In this document: piece after piece, positions 23,530 to 33,048 of the stretch
How positions within the stretch are numbered: the stretch's first letter is position 1
How the letters are laid out: the number at the start of each line of letters is the position of its first letter
Source: Dehalococcoidales bacterium
Lineage (GTDB): Bacteria > Chloroflexota > Dehalococcoidia > Dehalococcoidales > Fen-1064
Direction of reading: 5' to 3'
Assembly (NCBI GenBank): GCA_020342155.1
Contig: CP070842.1
Location: 348,788-395,700 of the forward strand
Length of the DNA stretch: 46,913 bases
Notes under the pieces: generated by a model
The model's input: only the letters and a program-made list of their open reading frames with translations
Told to the model about the DNA's origin: nothing
Database searches by the model: none
Position numbers and translations under genes: made by a program

Positions 23530-26500
23530 ATGGAACTGAACCGAAGGGATTTCCTAAAAGCCTCGGGAGCCGGAGTTGGTGGTATTTTTCTGCTAGGCGC
23601 ACTCAACCAAGATGCCCTAGCCAGAACTGTCCCAATACCACCACTCAAGAAACAAATCGGAGAGGGGTATACTATCTGCCCCTACGATGGTTCCGGTTGC
23701 GGGTTCCTGGTCCATTCAGAGAACGGTAAGGTAGTCAATATCGAAGGAGACCCTGACCACCCGGTGAACCGTGGAGGCAACTGCTCCAAAGGTGCTGCCA
23801 TGCGTCAGCTATCGGCTGACAATCCCTGGCGCTTGAGCAAAGTCCTCTACCGTGAGCCAGGTGGTACCGAATGGGTAGAAAAGGAATGGGACTGGGCAAT
23901 CGGCAGAATTGCTCGAAACATCAAGACCACCCGCGACCAGAACTTCACCGCGACGGACGGTGATGGTAATCTGGTAAACCGTACCGATGCCATTGGCAAC
24001 TTCGGCGGGTCAGCCCTGGACAACGAGGAGTGTTACCTCTTAGCCAAGCTGACTAGGGCGCTCGGTATCGTTTACCTGGAACATCACGCCCGCATATGAC
24101 ATTCCCCCACTGTCGCCAGTTTGGCGGAAAGCTTCGGACGTGGGGCAATGACCAATCACTGGAACGATATCGCCAATGCCGATGCCATTATGATGATCGG
24201 CGCAAACCCCGCTGAGAACCACCCTGCTTCCTTTGGCCATATCATGGACGCCATAGACAAGGGTGCAAAACTAATCAGCGTTGACCCCAGATTCACCAGG
24301 AGTTCTGCGCGGGCACACATCTACGCTCCCATGAGGTCAGGCACCGATATCGCCTTCATCGGAGGCATGATTAATTACGTAATTAGCGATATCGAGGACC
24401 ACCCCGAAAACTACAACCTGGAATACATCGAAAATTACACCAATTCCTTATACCTGCTTGATCCCGACTTCCAGGGACCGGCTGACCTTGAAGGGCTCTT
24501 CTCCGGTTACGAGGGGAGCAATAACGAGACAGACGATACCAAGCGGAAGTATGACAAGAGTGACTGGGCATGGCAGACAGACTCGCAGGGTATCCCCCTA
24601 CGAGCTACCAGCCTTAATGACCCGAACTGTGTCTTCCAGCACCTCAAGAGCCACTTCTCCCGTTACACACCGACAATGGTGAACGCCATTTGTGGAACAC
24701 CGGAAGATACTTTCCTTGAAGTCTGTCAAACATATGCTGCAGTTGGTAAGGCGGGTAAGACCGGTACTATTATGTATGCCATGGGCACCACACAGCATAC
24801 TCACGGTGCCCAGAATATCCGCTCCTACTGCATCCTGCAGCTACTGCTGGGCAACATCGGTTGTGCTGGCGGTGGTATTAACGCCCTCCGGGGTGAGTCT
24901 AACGTACAGGGTTCTACCGACCACTGCCTCCTCTTCCATATCCTCCCCGGATACCTGAAGGTCCCGCAGAGTGTTGATAGTTCGCTGGCAGACTATATCG
25001 CACGTTCCACCCCTACGAGCAACGATCCCCTGAGTCTCAACTGGTGGAAAAATACACCCAAGTACATCGTCAGTCTGCTCAAGGCATGGTACGGGGATGC
25101 GGCTACTAGCGCGAACGACTTCGGCTTCCACTACCTGCCCAAGATAAATGCTGGTCAGAACTACTCCCACATCTCGCTATTTGAGGCCATGGATGATGGC
25201 ATCATCAAAGGCCTGATGTGCTGGGGACAGAACGTGGCAGTCGGTGGACCAAATGCCAATCTGGAAAGAAGTGCCATGGACAAGCTGGACTGGCTGGTGG
25301 TCGCCGACATGTGGCAGACGGAGACTGCTAACTTCTGGCAGAGACCAGGAGCTGACCCGACCGATATCCAGACAGAGGTCTTCCTGCTCCCGGCCTTGAG
25401 TTCTTACGAGAAAGAGGGTAGTGTTACCAACAGCTCGCGCTGGAGCCAGTGGCGCTACAAGTGCGCCGATGGTCCCGGAGAAGCCGAAGATGACCTCTAC
25501 ATGCTAACTGCTATCTATCGTGAGTTGAAGGAACTCTATGAAACTGAGGGCGGACCTAACGCCGAGGCCATCACCAATCTAACGTGGGACTACGGCAGTG
25601 GCCACCCCGATGTACACAAGGTCGCCAAGGAAATCAACGGCTATGACCTTACCACCGGTAAGCTGATGGCAACCTTCGGTGCTCTAAAGGATAACGGTGA
25701 CACCACGTCCGGCAACTGGCTCTACTGTCACAGCTATGTTGAACCGGGGACAGATGCCACTGCACCCGATGGCAACAGGGCAGCACGCCGCGATCCGACG
25801 GACACATCAGGTATCGGTCTCTACTCGAACTGGTCCTGGTGCTGGCCGGTCAATCGCCGTATTATTTATAACCGCGCTTCGGTTGACCTGGATGGTAACC
25901 CTTGGGATGCAGCGCAGCCTGTCATCACGTGGACCGGTTCCGGTTGGACTGGTGATGTCCCCGATGGTGGTGCGCCCCCAATGAACCAGGGCGGCTATTA
26001 CCCGTTCATCATGAAGCCAGAGGGACTATCCCGTCTGTACGGTCCTGGCATGGCCGAAGGTCCCATACCGGAGCATTATGAGCCATGGGAGTCACCGATA
26101 GACAACCCCATGTCAAATCAGCAGAGCAACCCCGCCTTCAAGATATGGCGCCCCGAAGAGCAAGGTTCTACCAGCGAATATCCATACGTTTGCAGCACCT
26201 ACCGTATCTCGGAGCACTGGCAGGGTGGCCAGATGACCCGCAACAACCCCTGGTTGGTTAAACTGCAACCCGAGCCGTTCTGCGAGATGAGTGAGGAGCT
26301 AGCAGCCGACAAGGGTATCGAAAACGGTGATCGTGTCATTGTCAGGTCGAAGAGAGGCGAGGTCAACGTAGTAGCTGTCGTTACCAAGCGATTCAAACCA
26401 TTCGAGATGAACGGGACCACGGTACACCAGGTAGGTGTCGTCTGGCACTGGGGCTACACCGGTCTCTCTACCGGAGACAGCGCTAACCTCCTAACACCTC

Positions 26501-26571
26501 ACGTTGGCGATGCCAATACGATGATACCAGAGTACAAAGCCTTCCTGGTAAATGTGGAAAAGGCGGACTAG
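23530..26571 (+). CDS. fdhA: Tat-exported selenocysteine formate dehydrogenase, catalytic subunit (Sec190)
   Basis: Read through TGA 24097-24099, the product has 1013 residues. A Tat signal (RRDFLK, residues 5-10) is followed by a 4Fe-4S motif (Cys50, Asp53, Cys57, Cys85), then Sec190 in the context RI-U-HSPTVASLAESFGRGAMTNHW. This matches FdnG-type enzymes, where U-H-x-P-T-V is the active site. The molybdopterin-binding domains extend to a C-terminal MopB-type barrel (LSTGDSANLLTPHVGD). It oxidises formate outside the cytoplasmic membrane with a bis-MGD Mo or W centre. Oddity: the second cluster Cys is Asp (CPYDGSGC). The frame is not broken; a SECIS hairpin follows the TGA and the Sec machinery is encoded downstream. 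Confidence 0.95.
24097..24126 (+). promoter_or_regulatory. SECIS hairpin of fdhA
   Basis: After the TGA (24097-24099), CGCCA (24114-24118) pairs with UGGCG (24122-24126) around the loop GUU. The G and U fall at positions 23 and 24 from the U of UGA, exactly as in the E. coli fdhF element, and U17 lies at the stem base as in that element. Confidence 0.75.
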
Positions 26572-26606
26572 ACAGATGAGGATTGAATACTTAGTCGGAG
26601 GTAGCA

Positions 26607-27404
26607 ATGGCTGATAAAGCATTCTTGTATGATGCAACCCGCTGTACTGCCTGTCGCGGTTGCCAGACAGCCTGTAATCAATGGAACGAAAACGACGAGG
26701 AGATACCAACCGTTGAGAATGGCGTCGATGCGGTCAACACAGGCAGCTACGAGAATCCCCCTGAACTCTCGCCACATACGTGGGTGAAGATAAGGTTCGC
26801 TGAAGTGGAGCGAAACAACAAGCTGAGCTGGCTCTTTACCCGCCTTGCCTGTATGCATTGCACGGAGGCCAGTTGCGCCAACGTCTGCCCCACCAACGCC
26901 ATCTCTCATCTGGAAGACGGTTTTGTCCTGATTGACCAGGACTGGTGCATCGGTTGTGGCTACTGCGTCCAGGCCTGCCCCTATGGGGTACCACATAAGG
27001 ACGAGGAAACCGGCACGGCGCGAAAATGTACTTCTTGCATTGACCGCCGCGACAACGGCTACGAACCAGCCTGCATCAAGGCTTGCCCCCCCGGTGCCCT
27101 ATCATACGGTGACCGCAGCGATATGCTCTCTCTCGGTAGGCAGCGTGTCACTGCACTCGGAGGCGATGCCACCCTGTACGGTGAGAACGAACTCGGTGGA
27201 CTTAACGTGCTCTACGTGCTGGATGACTCACCAGAGGTCTATGGACTACCCGCCGAGCCGAAACTGGCCACCAGTAATGCAATCGGCCAGTGGATTGGCG
27301 GACTCTTAACCGCCGGACTAATCACGGCTCTGCCCCTCTGGTTCATCTTCAAGCGGAAGAACCAGATCGCGGCTGGTGAGCTTAACGAAGGAGGTGCAAA
27401 GTGA
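26607..27404 (+). CDS. fdhB: Formate dehydrogenase iron-sulfur subunit
   Basis: A 265-residue electron-transfer subunit of the FdnH/DmsB type with four Cys-rich clusters: CTACRGCQTAC (from Cys13), CMHCTEASCANVCP, CIGCGYCVQACP and CTSCIDRRDNGYEPACIKACP. This indicates four [4Fe-4S] centres carrying electrons from FdhA to the membrane subunit. A single C-terminal membrane helix (about 228-248) anchors it. No Tat signal of its own, as usual; it is exported by riding with FdhA. The next gene starts with GTG overlapping its stop. Confidence 0.93.
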   Translation: MADKAFLYDATRCTACRGCQTACNQWNENDEEIPTVENGVDAVNTGSYENPPELSPHTWVKIRFAEVERNNKLSWLFTRLACMHCTEASCANVCPTNAISHLEDGFVLIDQDWCIGCGYCVQACPYGVPHKDEETGTARKCTSCIDRRDNGYEPACIKACPPGALSYGDRSDMLSLGRQRVTALGGDATLYGENELGGLNVLYVLDDSPEVYGLPAEPKLATSNAIGQWIGGLLTAGLITALPLWFIFKRKNQIAAGELNEGGAK

Positions 27405-28246
27405 CCTGGACTGCACTTATCTGGATTTATCTCTGGCTGGCCGGTATGGCCGGTGGCGCGTACCTGGCCGCCTTCGCGGTTAACCGCTTCACCGGCGGTA
27501 AAAACGAAGCCCTATTACGAATGGCAACCGTTATGGGTATCCCACTCGCCGGCATCGGTGCCCTATTGCTGATTTTCGAGCTCGGGAATCCAATACGGTT
27601 CTGGCATCTATTCACTCAATTTGATGTCACGTCACCGATGTCGATGGGTACCTGGATTCTAATGGCATGGGTAGTCATCGCTGTCGTTATGGTCGCCAGC
27701 TGGTGGCTAAATCTCCTGGAGGGACTGCGAGGGCTCCTGAGTTCAGTCAACGCGGTACTGGCGGCAGCTTTAGTTACCTACACCGGTGTACTTCTAGCTG
27801 TTAGCAGCCAGTCCCTGTGGGCAGGCACAGTCCTCCTGCCGTCTCTCTTTGTTATCTCGGCTGTCTCCACCGGAGTAGCTATCCTTGTTCTGGCCGGAAT
27901 GGCGCTAAAATCCATCGCCAGAGAGACGATTGTGCGGCTGGCTGAAGCCGACGCCATTATCATAGTCCTGGAAATAGCCGTTATGATCGGCTACGTTGTC
28001 TGGCTGGCCACTTCTTCAGGCGGCAGTGATGCACTGGCTGTAATCACTACTGGCTCAATGGCAGCGGCATTCTGGGTGGGAGTCGTCCTCCTTGCCCTGC
28101 TCATCCCATTTGGCCTCGACCTTACGATACGCGGAAAAACGCCAGAGGCTAAGGGAGTGATGATGACCGTCATGACATCCTCACTCTGTGTGATTGTGGG
28201 TGGTCTCATCCTGAGATGGGTAATAACGTCAGGAGGCCAGTTGTAG
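27401..28246 (+). CDS. NrfD/PsrC-family membrane subunit (quinone-reactive)
   Basis: A 281-residue polytopic protein with about eight membrane helices. It has typical family segments: WIYLWLAGMAGGAYLAAFAVNRFTGG, then FELGNPIRFWHLFTQFDVTSPMSMGTWIL (the conserved GxPxRFWHxF...SPxSxGxW pattern). Such subunits lack haem and pass electrons from FeS partners to the quinone pool, some with ion translocation. It replaces a cytochrome b FdnI. GTG start in a four-base overlap with fdhB. Confidence 0.9.
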   Translation: MTWTALIWIYLWLAGMAGGAYLAAFAVNRFTGGKNEALLRMATVMGIPLAGIGALLLIFELGNPIRFWHLFTQFDVTSPMSMGTWILMAWVVIAVVMVASWWLNLLEGLRGLLSSVNAVLAAALVTYTGVLLAVSSQSLWAGTVLLPSLFVISAVSTGVAILVLAGMALKSIARETIVRLAEADAIIIVLEIAVMIGYVVWLATSSGGSDALAVITTGSMAAAFWVGVVLLALLIPFGLDLTIRGKTPEAKGVMMTVMTSSLCVIVGGLILRWVITSGGQL

Positions 28247-28288
28247 TAAACAGGATTCAGGTAGGGACTGGTAGGTAAGGCAACGGGT

Positions 28289-29113
28289 ATGACGAGCAGT
28301 GGGATTGTCGAGAAGCTTGATGCGATGGAGAAGGAGGAGGGCTCGCTACCCAGGTTACTCCAGTTCTACCGGGAACTAGTACGAATTCAAGCCAGGGTTG
28401 GGCAAGAACTGAACAAGCCCAACCTTGGCTTTTCTAGTGAAGAAATACTCCAGAGGACAAGTGAAGGGAAGCCCCTGGTAGCAGGCAGCGAGTTTCAATT
28501 CGATTGGCCGCTGCTGCAAAAAACCTCTCAGGAAGTCGTCACACTTTTCAGCAAGTATACCGACCTCTTCAATAATGCTCCAGAAGAATTTGACAGGCTG
28601 GCCGAAGGAGTGCTAACTTCAGATTCCGTGGGAGCATGGTATGAGGGGGCCTCCCTGTCACCTGCTGATGGTATCAACGAGGCCCTCTTCAGAGACCTGA
28701 TACACGCGGCTGCCAAACCCTTCCTGGTTAACTACTCAGAATCACTGGCGGGCTCAGTCGACATGGGGCGCTGGCGCCAGGGCTACTGTCCCATCTGTGG
28801 CGGTAATCCGGACTTCTCTTTCCTCAGCAAGGATAATGGTGCCAGGTGGCTGGTTTGCTCCCGATGCGATACCGAATGGCTCTTTCAACGCCTGAAGTGC
28901 CCCTATTGCAGCAACACCGACCAGAAAAAGTTATCTTATTACACCGGTGAAGAAGGACCGTACCGACTCTACGTATGTGATAACTGCAAGCACTACCTCA
29001 AGACCATCGACCTGAGAAACTCCAAGGCTGATGTACTTATCCCTCTGGAACGACTACTTACCCTGGAGATTGATGCCCAGGCCCGTGATTATGGTTATTC
29101 TCCGTGCGAGTGA
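28289..29113 (+). CDS. fdhE: FdhE formate dehydrogenase accessory protein
   Basis: A 274-residue cytoplasmic protein with a helical N-terminal half and a rubredoxin-like C-terminal half carrying four CxxC pairs: CPICGG (about 167), CSRCD (about 192), CPYCS (about 207) and CDNCK (about 231). FdhE is required for assembly of Tat-exported formate dehydrogenases and binds the catalytic subunit before export. Its position directly after the fdh structural genes fits that role. ATG start; 42 bases after the NrfD-like gene. Confidence 0.93.
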   Translation: MTSSGIVEKLDAMEKEEGSLPRLLQFYRELVRIQARVGQELNKPNLGFSSEEILQRTSEGKPLVAGSEFQFDWPLLQKTSQEVVTLFSKYTDLFNNAPEEFDRLAEGVLTSDSVGAWYEGASLSPADGINEALFRDLIHAAAKPFLVNYSESLAGSVDMGRWRQGYCPICGGNPDFSFLSKDNGARWLVCSRCDTEWLFQRLKCPYCSNTDQKKLSYYTGEEGPYRLYVCDNCKHYLKTIDLRNSKADVLIPLERLLTLEIDAQARDYGYSPCE

Positions 29114-29229
29114 GTCTGAGGTAATAGGCTAATATTACACCCTGGTTCTAACCGCTTCTAAGTTTCAATCTATTCCCTAAAAGTAAATAACAACATCAAT
29201 CAACACTGGATAATTCGACACCTATTGAC

Positions 29230-29258
29230 TGGTCAAACAAACATAATAAGAGTATAAT
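29230..29258 (+). promoter_or_regulatory. Possible internal promoter before tatA
   Basis: A perfect -10 (TATAAT, 29253-29258) with a weak -35 (TGGTCA, 29230-29235) at a 17-base spacing. TTGACT lies five bases further upstream. The tat genes may therefore be transcribed independently of fdh, which makes sense if they serve other Tat substrates. Confidence 0.4.
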
Positions 29259-29292
29259 GTATAGGTAACACCTACAGGAGGAGGCATCTCAA

Positions 29293-29523
29293 ATGTTTAA
29301 ACCTGGACCATTGGAGATTGGTCTCATTGTGTTTATAGTCCTGATTCTCTTCGGTGCCGGTAAACTACCACAGGTCGGCGCTTCTCTCGGGAAAGGAATA
29401 CGGGCTTTCAGAAGAGGACAGAGTGGTGATGATGAGCCTGAGGAGGAAGAGGAAGAGGCTCCCGTTAGGCAAGTCACCAGAAAAACAACCAGACGGAAGA
29501 AGACTGCCACCAGGAAAAGTTAG
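29293..29523 (+). CDS. tatA: Twin-arginine translocase TatA-type protein
   Basis: A 76-residue protein with a short N-terminal membrane helix (GPLEIGLIVFIVLILFGAGKLP), then the Tat amphipathic helix (GASLGKGIRAFRR). The tail has an unusual stretch of seven acidic residues followed by a strongly basic end rich in Thr, Arg and Lys. It forms the pore component for folded proteins such as FdhA. Excellent AGGAGGAGG ribosome site. Confidence 0.93.
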   Translation: MFKPGPLEIGLIVFIVLILFGAGKLPQVGASLGKGIRAFRRGQSGDDEPEEEEEEAPVRQVTRKTTRRKKTATRKS

Positions 29524-29595
29524 TTAACCTAGCAATAACATTCCCGCAGGACTTCTTCATAGTAGCAGTGTAACACACCTAGGAATATAGGTACG

Positions 29596-29817
29596 ATGGA
29601 CTTCGTTGGGATTGGCGCACAAGAAATACTGATGATTCTACTCGTGGCGATTCTCGTCGTGGGCCCAAACCGAATTGTCGAAATAGGGCGTACAATAGGT
29701 AAAGTCACACGAGCTATCAAGAAAACCACCACCGATTTCACCTCAGCCGTTTCCAAAGAAATGGAACTTGAAGAAAAAGACAAACAGAATCCCCAGCCTC
29801 CGGAAAAGAAGGGCTAG
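29596..29817 (+). CDS. Second TatA/TatB-type protein
   Basis: A 73-residue protein. The membrane helix (AQEILMILLVAILVVGPNRIVEIG) with the VGPxRxxExG hinge is followed by an amphipathic helix (RTIGKVTRAIKKTT) and an acidic, proline-rich tail. The GPNR hinge is TatB-like, but the protein is short, so it may be the receptor-type partner or a second TatA. It lies between tatA and tatC. Confidence 0.88.
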   Translation: MDFVGIGAQEILMILLVAILVVGPNRIVEIGRTIGKVTRAIKKTTTDFTSAVSKEMELEEKDKQNPQPPEKKG

Positions 29818-29880
29818 ATTCCGGATAAGAGGACAGCCCGGCAAAATAGCAATGCTGCCGGATACAAATACCACACCATA

Positions 29881-30627
29881 ATGAGCGATGAAAAGAAAAC
29901 AGGCATCCTCGACCACATCAGGGAACTACGTAAACGTCTCCTCTGGAGCGTCATCGCCGTAGTCATAACCACCTTTACCTGCTTCTTCTTCATCGAAGAC
30001 ATTGTCGAAATCCTCAAAGCACCAGCCGGGGACATTAACCTGGTTTTCATTGAGATGACCGAGGGTTTCACTACCTACTTAAAAGTGTCCCTTATGGCCG
30101 GTGTCGTCGTGGCAATGCCGTTCCTGCTTTATCAGTTCCTGATGTTCATCATTCCGGCCCTGACACGCCAGGAACGCAGGTCGGTATATACCATCCTGCC
30201 ATTTATCACCATAATGTTCGCCGGTGGTATCCTTTTCGGTTATTATTTCCTGATACCACCGGCCACTGGCTTTCTGCTCAACTTCGGTGTTGACATCGCC
30301 GAGCCGCAGATAAGGGTAAGTAACTACATCGACTTTATTACCCGCCTGCTTGTGGCAATCGGTATTCTCTTCGAGATGCCGATATTGACCAGTTTCCTTG
30401 CCAGGATGGGCGTAATCACCTCCAGGTGGCTGGCCGAGCGGCGTAAGATGGTTATCATCTTCGCTTTCGTGCTGGCAGCCATCATCACTCCCACCCCCGA
30501 CATCTTCAATCAGAGCATTGTTGCCGGGACAATAATAATCCTCTATGAAATAAGTATCTGGTTGGCCAAGCTGTTCCAGAAAAGACGACAGGAAACAAAC
30601 ATAGAGGTTGATTCTGAAGGACAGTAA
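29881..30627 (+). CDS. tatC: Twin-arginine translocase TatC
   Basis: A 248-residue protein with six membrane helices. Its cytoplasmic N-terminus (DHIRELRKRLLWSV) carries the ExRxR motif that reads the twin-arginine signal, and the middle has PFLLYQFLMFIIPALTRQERR. It completes a Tat system beside its obvious client FdhA. Confidence 0.95.
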   Translation: MSDEKKTGILDHIRELRKRLLWSVIAVVITTFTCFFFIEDIVEILKAPAGDINLVFIEMTEGFTTYLKVSLMAGVVVAMPFLLYQFLMFIIPALTRQERRSVYTILPFITIMFAGGILFGYYFLIPPATGFLLNFGVDIAEPQIRVSNYIDFITRLLVAIGILFEMPILTSFLARMGVITSRWLAERRKMVIIFAFVLAAIITPTPDIFNQSIVAGTIIILYEISIWLAKLFQKRRQETNIEVDSEGQ

Positions 30628-30667
30628 CCCGACAGTGGTTACCTGATTTGAAACCTGGAGAAGCAGA

Positions 30668-31012
30668 ATGACGACCAAGACCGTTATACTAATCGCCTCC
30701 GATATGCTGGGCAGGGGTGAAAATAAGCCACTGGGCAGCCTGTTAATACACAGCTTTCTCAATACGCTGTGTGCTTTTAATGAAAAACCGGCCAGCATTC
30801 TGTTCATGAATGACGGCGTAAAACTGGTCGCTGAGGACTCGGTGGCCGTAGGTGAACTGAAACAACTGGAAGCTCAGGGAGTGGAAATCCTTGCCTGTGG
30901 CACCTGCCTGTCACGCCTTGAGTTGACCGACAAAGTGGCGGTGGGGCAGGTCTCCAACATGTACGACCTGACCAATATCATGCTCAAGGGAGACAAAGTC
31001 ATTTCCCTGTGA
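30668..31012 (+). CDS. YedF/DsrE-like sulfurtransferase-family protein of selenium metabolism
   Basis: A 114-residue single-domain protein of the DsrE/YedF C-terminal type: VILIASDMLGRGENKPLGSLLIHSFLNTL near the start, then ILFMNDGVKL, then LEAQGVEILACGTCLSRLEL with the conserved Cys pair (CGTC, about 78-81). In many selenium-using bacteria a YedF protein of this fold is found beside selD, usually with an extra N-terminal TusA domain, which is absent here. Location between tatC and tRNA-Sec supports a link to selenium handling. The precise reaction is unknown. Confidence 0.8.
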   Translation: MTTKTVILIASDMLGRGENKPLGSLLIHSFLNTLCAFNEKPASILFMNDGVKLVAEDSVAVGELKQLEAQGVEILACGTCLSRLELTDKVAVGQVSNMYDLTNIMLKGDKVISL

Positions 31013-31031
31013 AGTCTGTCAGGGCTGATTA

Positions 31032-31061
31032 TTGCACGTATGAAGGCGACTACGCTATACT
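31032..31061 (+). promoter_or_regulatory. Promoter upstream of tRNA-Sec
   Basis: TTGCAC (31032-31037), an 18-base spacer and TATACT (31056-31061). Initiation near 31068 would leave a short 5' leader before the tRNA at 31081. Confidence 0.45.
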
Positions 31062-31080
31062 GGCTCTAGCCGTTTGATAA

Positions 31081-31177
31081 GGGAGCGGATGAGTCCCGGT
31101 GGGCTTCGCGGACTTCAACTCCGTTGGGGGGCGTTAAAAGCGTCTTCGGTGGGTTCGACTCCCATACGCTCCCGCCA
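31081..31177 (+). tRNA. selC: Selenocysteine tRNA (anticodon TCA)
   Basis: A 97-base gene including an encoded CCA. The acceptor strand GGGAGCG pairs with CGCTCCC, the discriminator is G, and the anticodon loop CTTCAAC carries TCA, the complement of UGA. There is a long extra arm (GGGGGCGTTAAAAGCGTCTTC region) and a T arm GTGGG-TTCGACT-CCCAT. The long D stem and extra arm are typical of tRNA-Sec. The selB stop on the other strand lies two bases beyond its 3' end. Confidence 0.93.
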
Positions 31178-31178
31178 G

Positions 31179-33029
31179 CTAATAAAGTATCCTCTCATCC
31201 CCGACACGCCGTGTTATCTTCTTACTATCGAGGTATTCAAGAAAGGCCTGGGTGTACTTTCGGCTCGTCTGTAACATGTCCCGCACCTCGGCCAGGGTCA
31301 CCTTGCCCTGCGTCTTGATATGACTGGTCACCAGCTCCACCATCTCGTCGTAGGCTTTGGTGGAAAAGACCACACCCTCGGCTACCTTAACCACCTCATG
31401 TTGAGCGACCAGCTGACTAAGAATATCAGCCTCCGGAATAAGGTCAGCGGGCGGGGCATAGGGATTATCCTTGAGTGATTTTAAAAAGACATCGGCCTGT
31501 GCCTGCTGGGCCGGTGTTAACTGCACCCTGTGCTCCGGCAGTCGAACGTTCAGCCCTTCCTCGATGACAATCCCCTGCTTAATCAACCCGGCAATAATAG
31601 CCGGAGACTGCGCTTTCACAGTCAACTTGTTGCCCAATTCCACCCTGGGCATTCCAGCCCGTGCCGGAAATCTATTGTGATATTCTCTAACAAGGCCAAC
31701 GGTTTTATCAATTAGTTTCTGCCAGCCCGGTTCGCTAAACAGGAGGCGTGATTCTGACTGGCCGGTACTAACCACCCTCCCCTGCTCAATCAAGCCCACC
31801 AATACCGACTCAACCTCAGCGGCGGGCAGGTCACTCGTAGACGCCAGGGATGATAACAATAATGGTTGCCTGGCTTCAAGCAGCGACAGCAGCACCTCTT
31901 CAGAGCTCCCCCGCTCCCTGACTTCCAGTGCCTGAATCACTGATGAACGGAAGCGGCGTAACCGCTTGGCATGGACATCAGTGATTCTGCCACCGCCAAG
32001 GGTATCCGTGGATGAGCGAATAATAAAATGGTCACCGTTAACCACCGCTACCGGCCTGTCCAGCATCAACTGAATCCAGCCGGCCTCACCGGGTTTAAGC
32101 TCATCCGCCTCCAGCAAACGGACCTTGGCTATCGCCTCAGCCGAACCGCTATAGAAGCTGAGCCTGGCGTTGTGCCGCAGGGGTCGTCGCTGGTAGGCCA
32201 GCAGCCGGAAGTGCGCACTGACGACTGTCGTTGGCTTCAGCCAGCCAGGACGGACAACCACATCGCCGCGATGCAACTGGGTGGTAGCCACGCCGACAAG
32301 ATTGGCGGCAATCCGACTCCCCGGCTGAGCGACATCGATACGCGACTTGTGCATCTGCAGACCCCGCAGACGTGACTTAATGCCAGCGGGGGCTATCTCA
32401 ACCTCCTGCCCGATTGACAACGAGCCGTCAATCAGCGTCCCAGTGACCACAGTGCCGGAGCCAGTCATAGTAAAGACCCGGTCTATCGGCAGTCGCGCCC
32501 GCTCCATGTCCTTACGCGGTATTATCGACTCCAGGAGCCCGTCAATAGCCGAGATAAGCTCGGGCAAACCCTCGCCGGTCAGTGCCGAAACAGCCACAGT
32601 GAACGCTCCAGCCAGCGTGGTCGGTGCCAGCAGCTCTTCTATCTCCATCCTGACCAGGCTAAGCAACTCCTCGTCCACCAGGTCTTTTTTAGTAATAGCG
32701 ACCACACCCTGCCGTATCTCCAGAAGATCGAGGATAGCGAGGTGCTCTCTGGTCTGGGGCATGACGCCCTCATTAGCCGCAATAACCAGCAACGCTAAGT
32801 CAATACCGCCGACTCCGGCCAGCATATTCCTGACAAAGCGCTCATGCCCGGGTACATCAACGATGCCAACCTCACGGCCACTGGGCAGCTTCATCCAGGC
32901 AAAGCCGAGGTCGATTGTCATCCCCCGCTCTTTTTCTTCACTAAGACGGTCGGGGTCAATACCGGTCAGGGCATGTACCAGTACTGATTTGCCGTGGTCG
33001 ATATGTCCCGCCGTACCCAGCACAAACAT
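31179..33029 (-). CDS. selB: Selenocysteine-specific elongation factor SelB
   Basis: A 616-residue GTPase that delivers Sec-tRNA to the ribosome at UGA when a SECIS hairpin is bound. The EF-Tu-like N-terminal part has GHIDHGKS (8-15), DVPGHE (58-63) and TKKD (113-116), followed by two beta-barrel domains. The C-terminal region (about 370-616) consists of winged-helix repeats that bind SECIS RNA, e.g. VTLAEVRDMLQTSRKYTQAFLEYLDSKKITRRVGD. It is 19 bases after selA and converges on tRNA-Sec. Confidence 0.96.
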   Translation of the reverse strand: MFVLGTAGHIDHGKSVLVHALTGIDPDRLSEEKERGMTIDLGFAWMKLPSGREVGIVDVPGHERFVRNMLAGVGGIDLALLVIAANEGVMPQTREHLAILDLLEIRQGVVAITKKDLVDEELLSLVRMEIEELLAPTTLAGAFTVAVSALTGEGLPELISAIDGLLESIIPRKDMERARLPIDRVFTMTGSGTVVTGTLIDGSLSIGQEVEIAPAGIKSRLRGLQMHKSRIDVAQPGSRIAANLVGVATTQLHRGDVVVRPGWLKPTTVVSAHFRLLAYQRRPLRHNARLSFYSGSAEAIAKVRLLEADELKPGEAGWIQLMLDRPVAVVNGDHFIIRSSTDTLGGGRITDVHAKRLRRFRSSVIQALEVRERGSSEEVLLSLLEARQPLLLSSLASTSDLPAAEVESVLVGLIEQGRVVSTGQSESRLLFSEPGWQKLIDKTVGLVREYHNRFPARAGMPRVELGNKLTVKAQSPAIIAGLIKQGIVIEEGLNVRLPEHRVQLTPAQQAQADVFLKSLKDNPYAPPADLIPEADILSQLVAQHEVVKVAEGVVFSTKAYDEMVELVTSHIKTQGKVTLAEVRDMLQTSRKYTQAFLEYLDSKKITRRVGDERILY

Positions 33030-33048
33030 CTTATCGGCCTCTCGTCTC

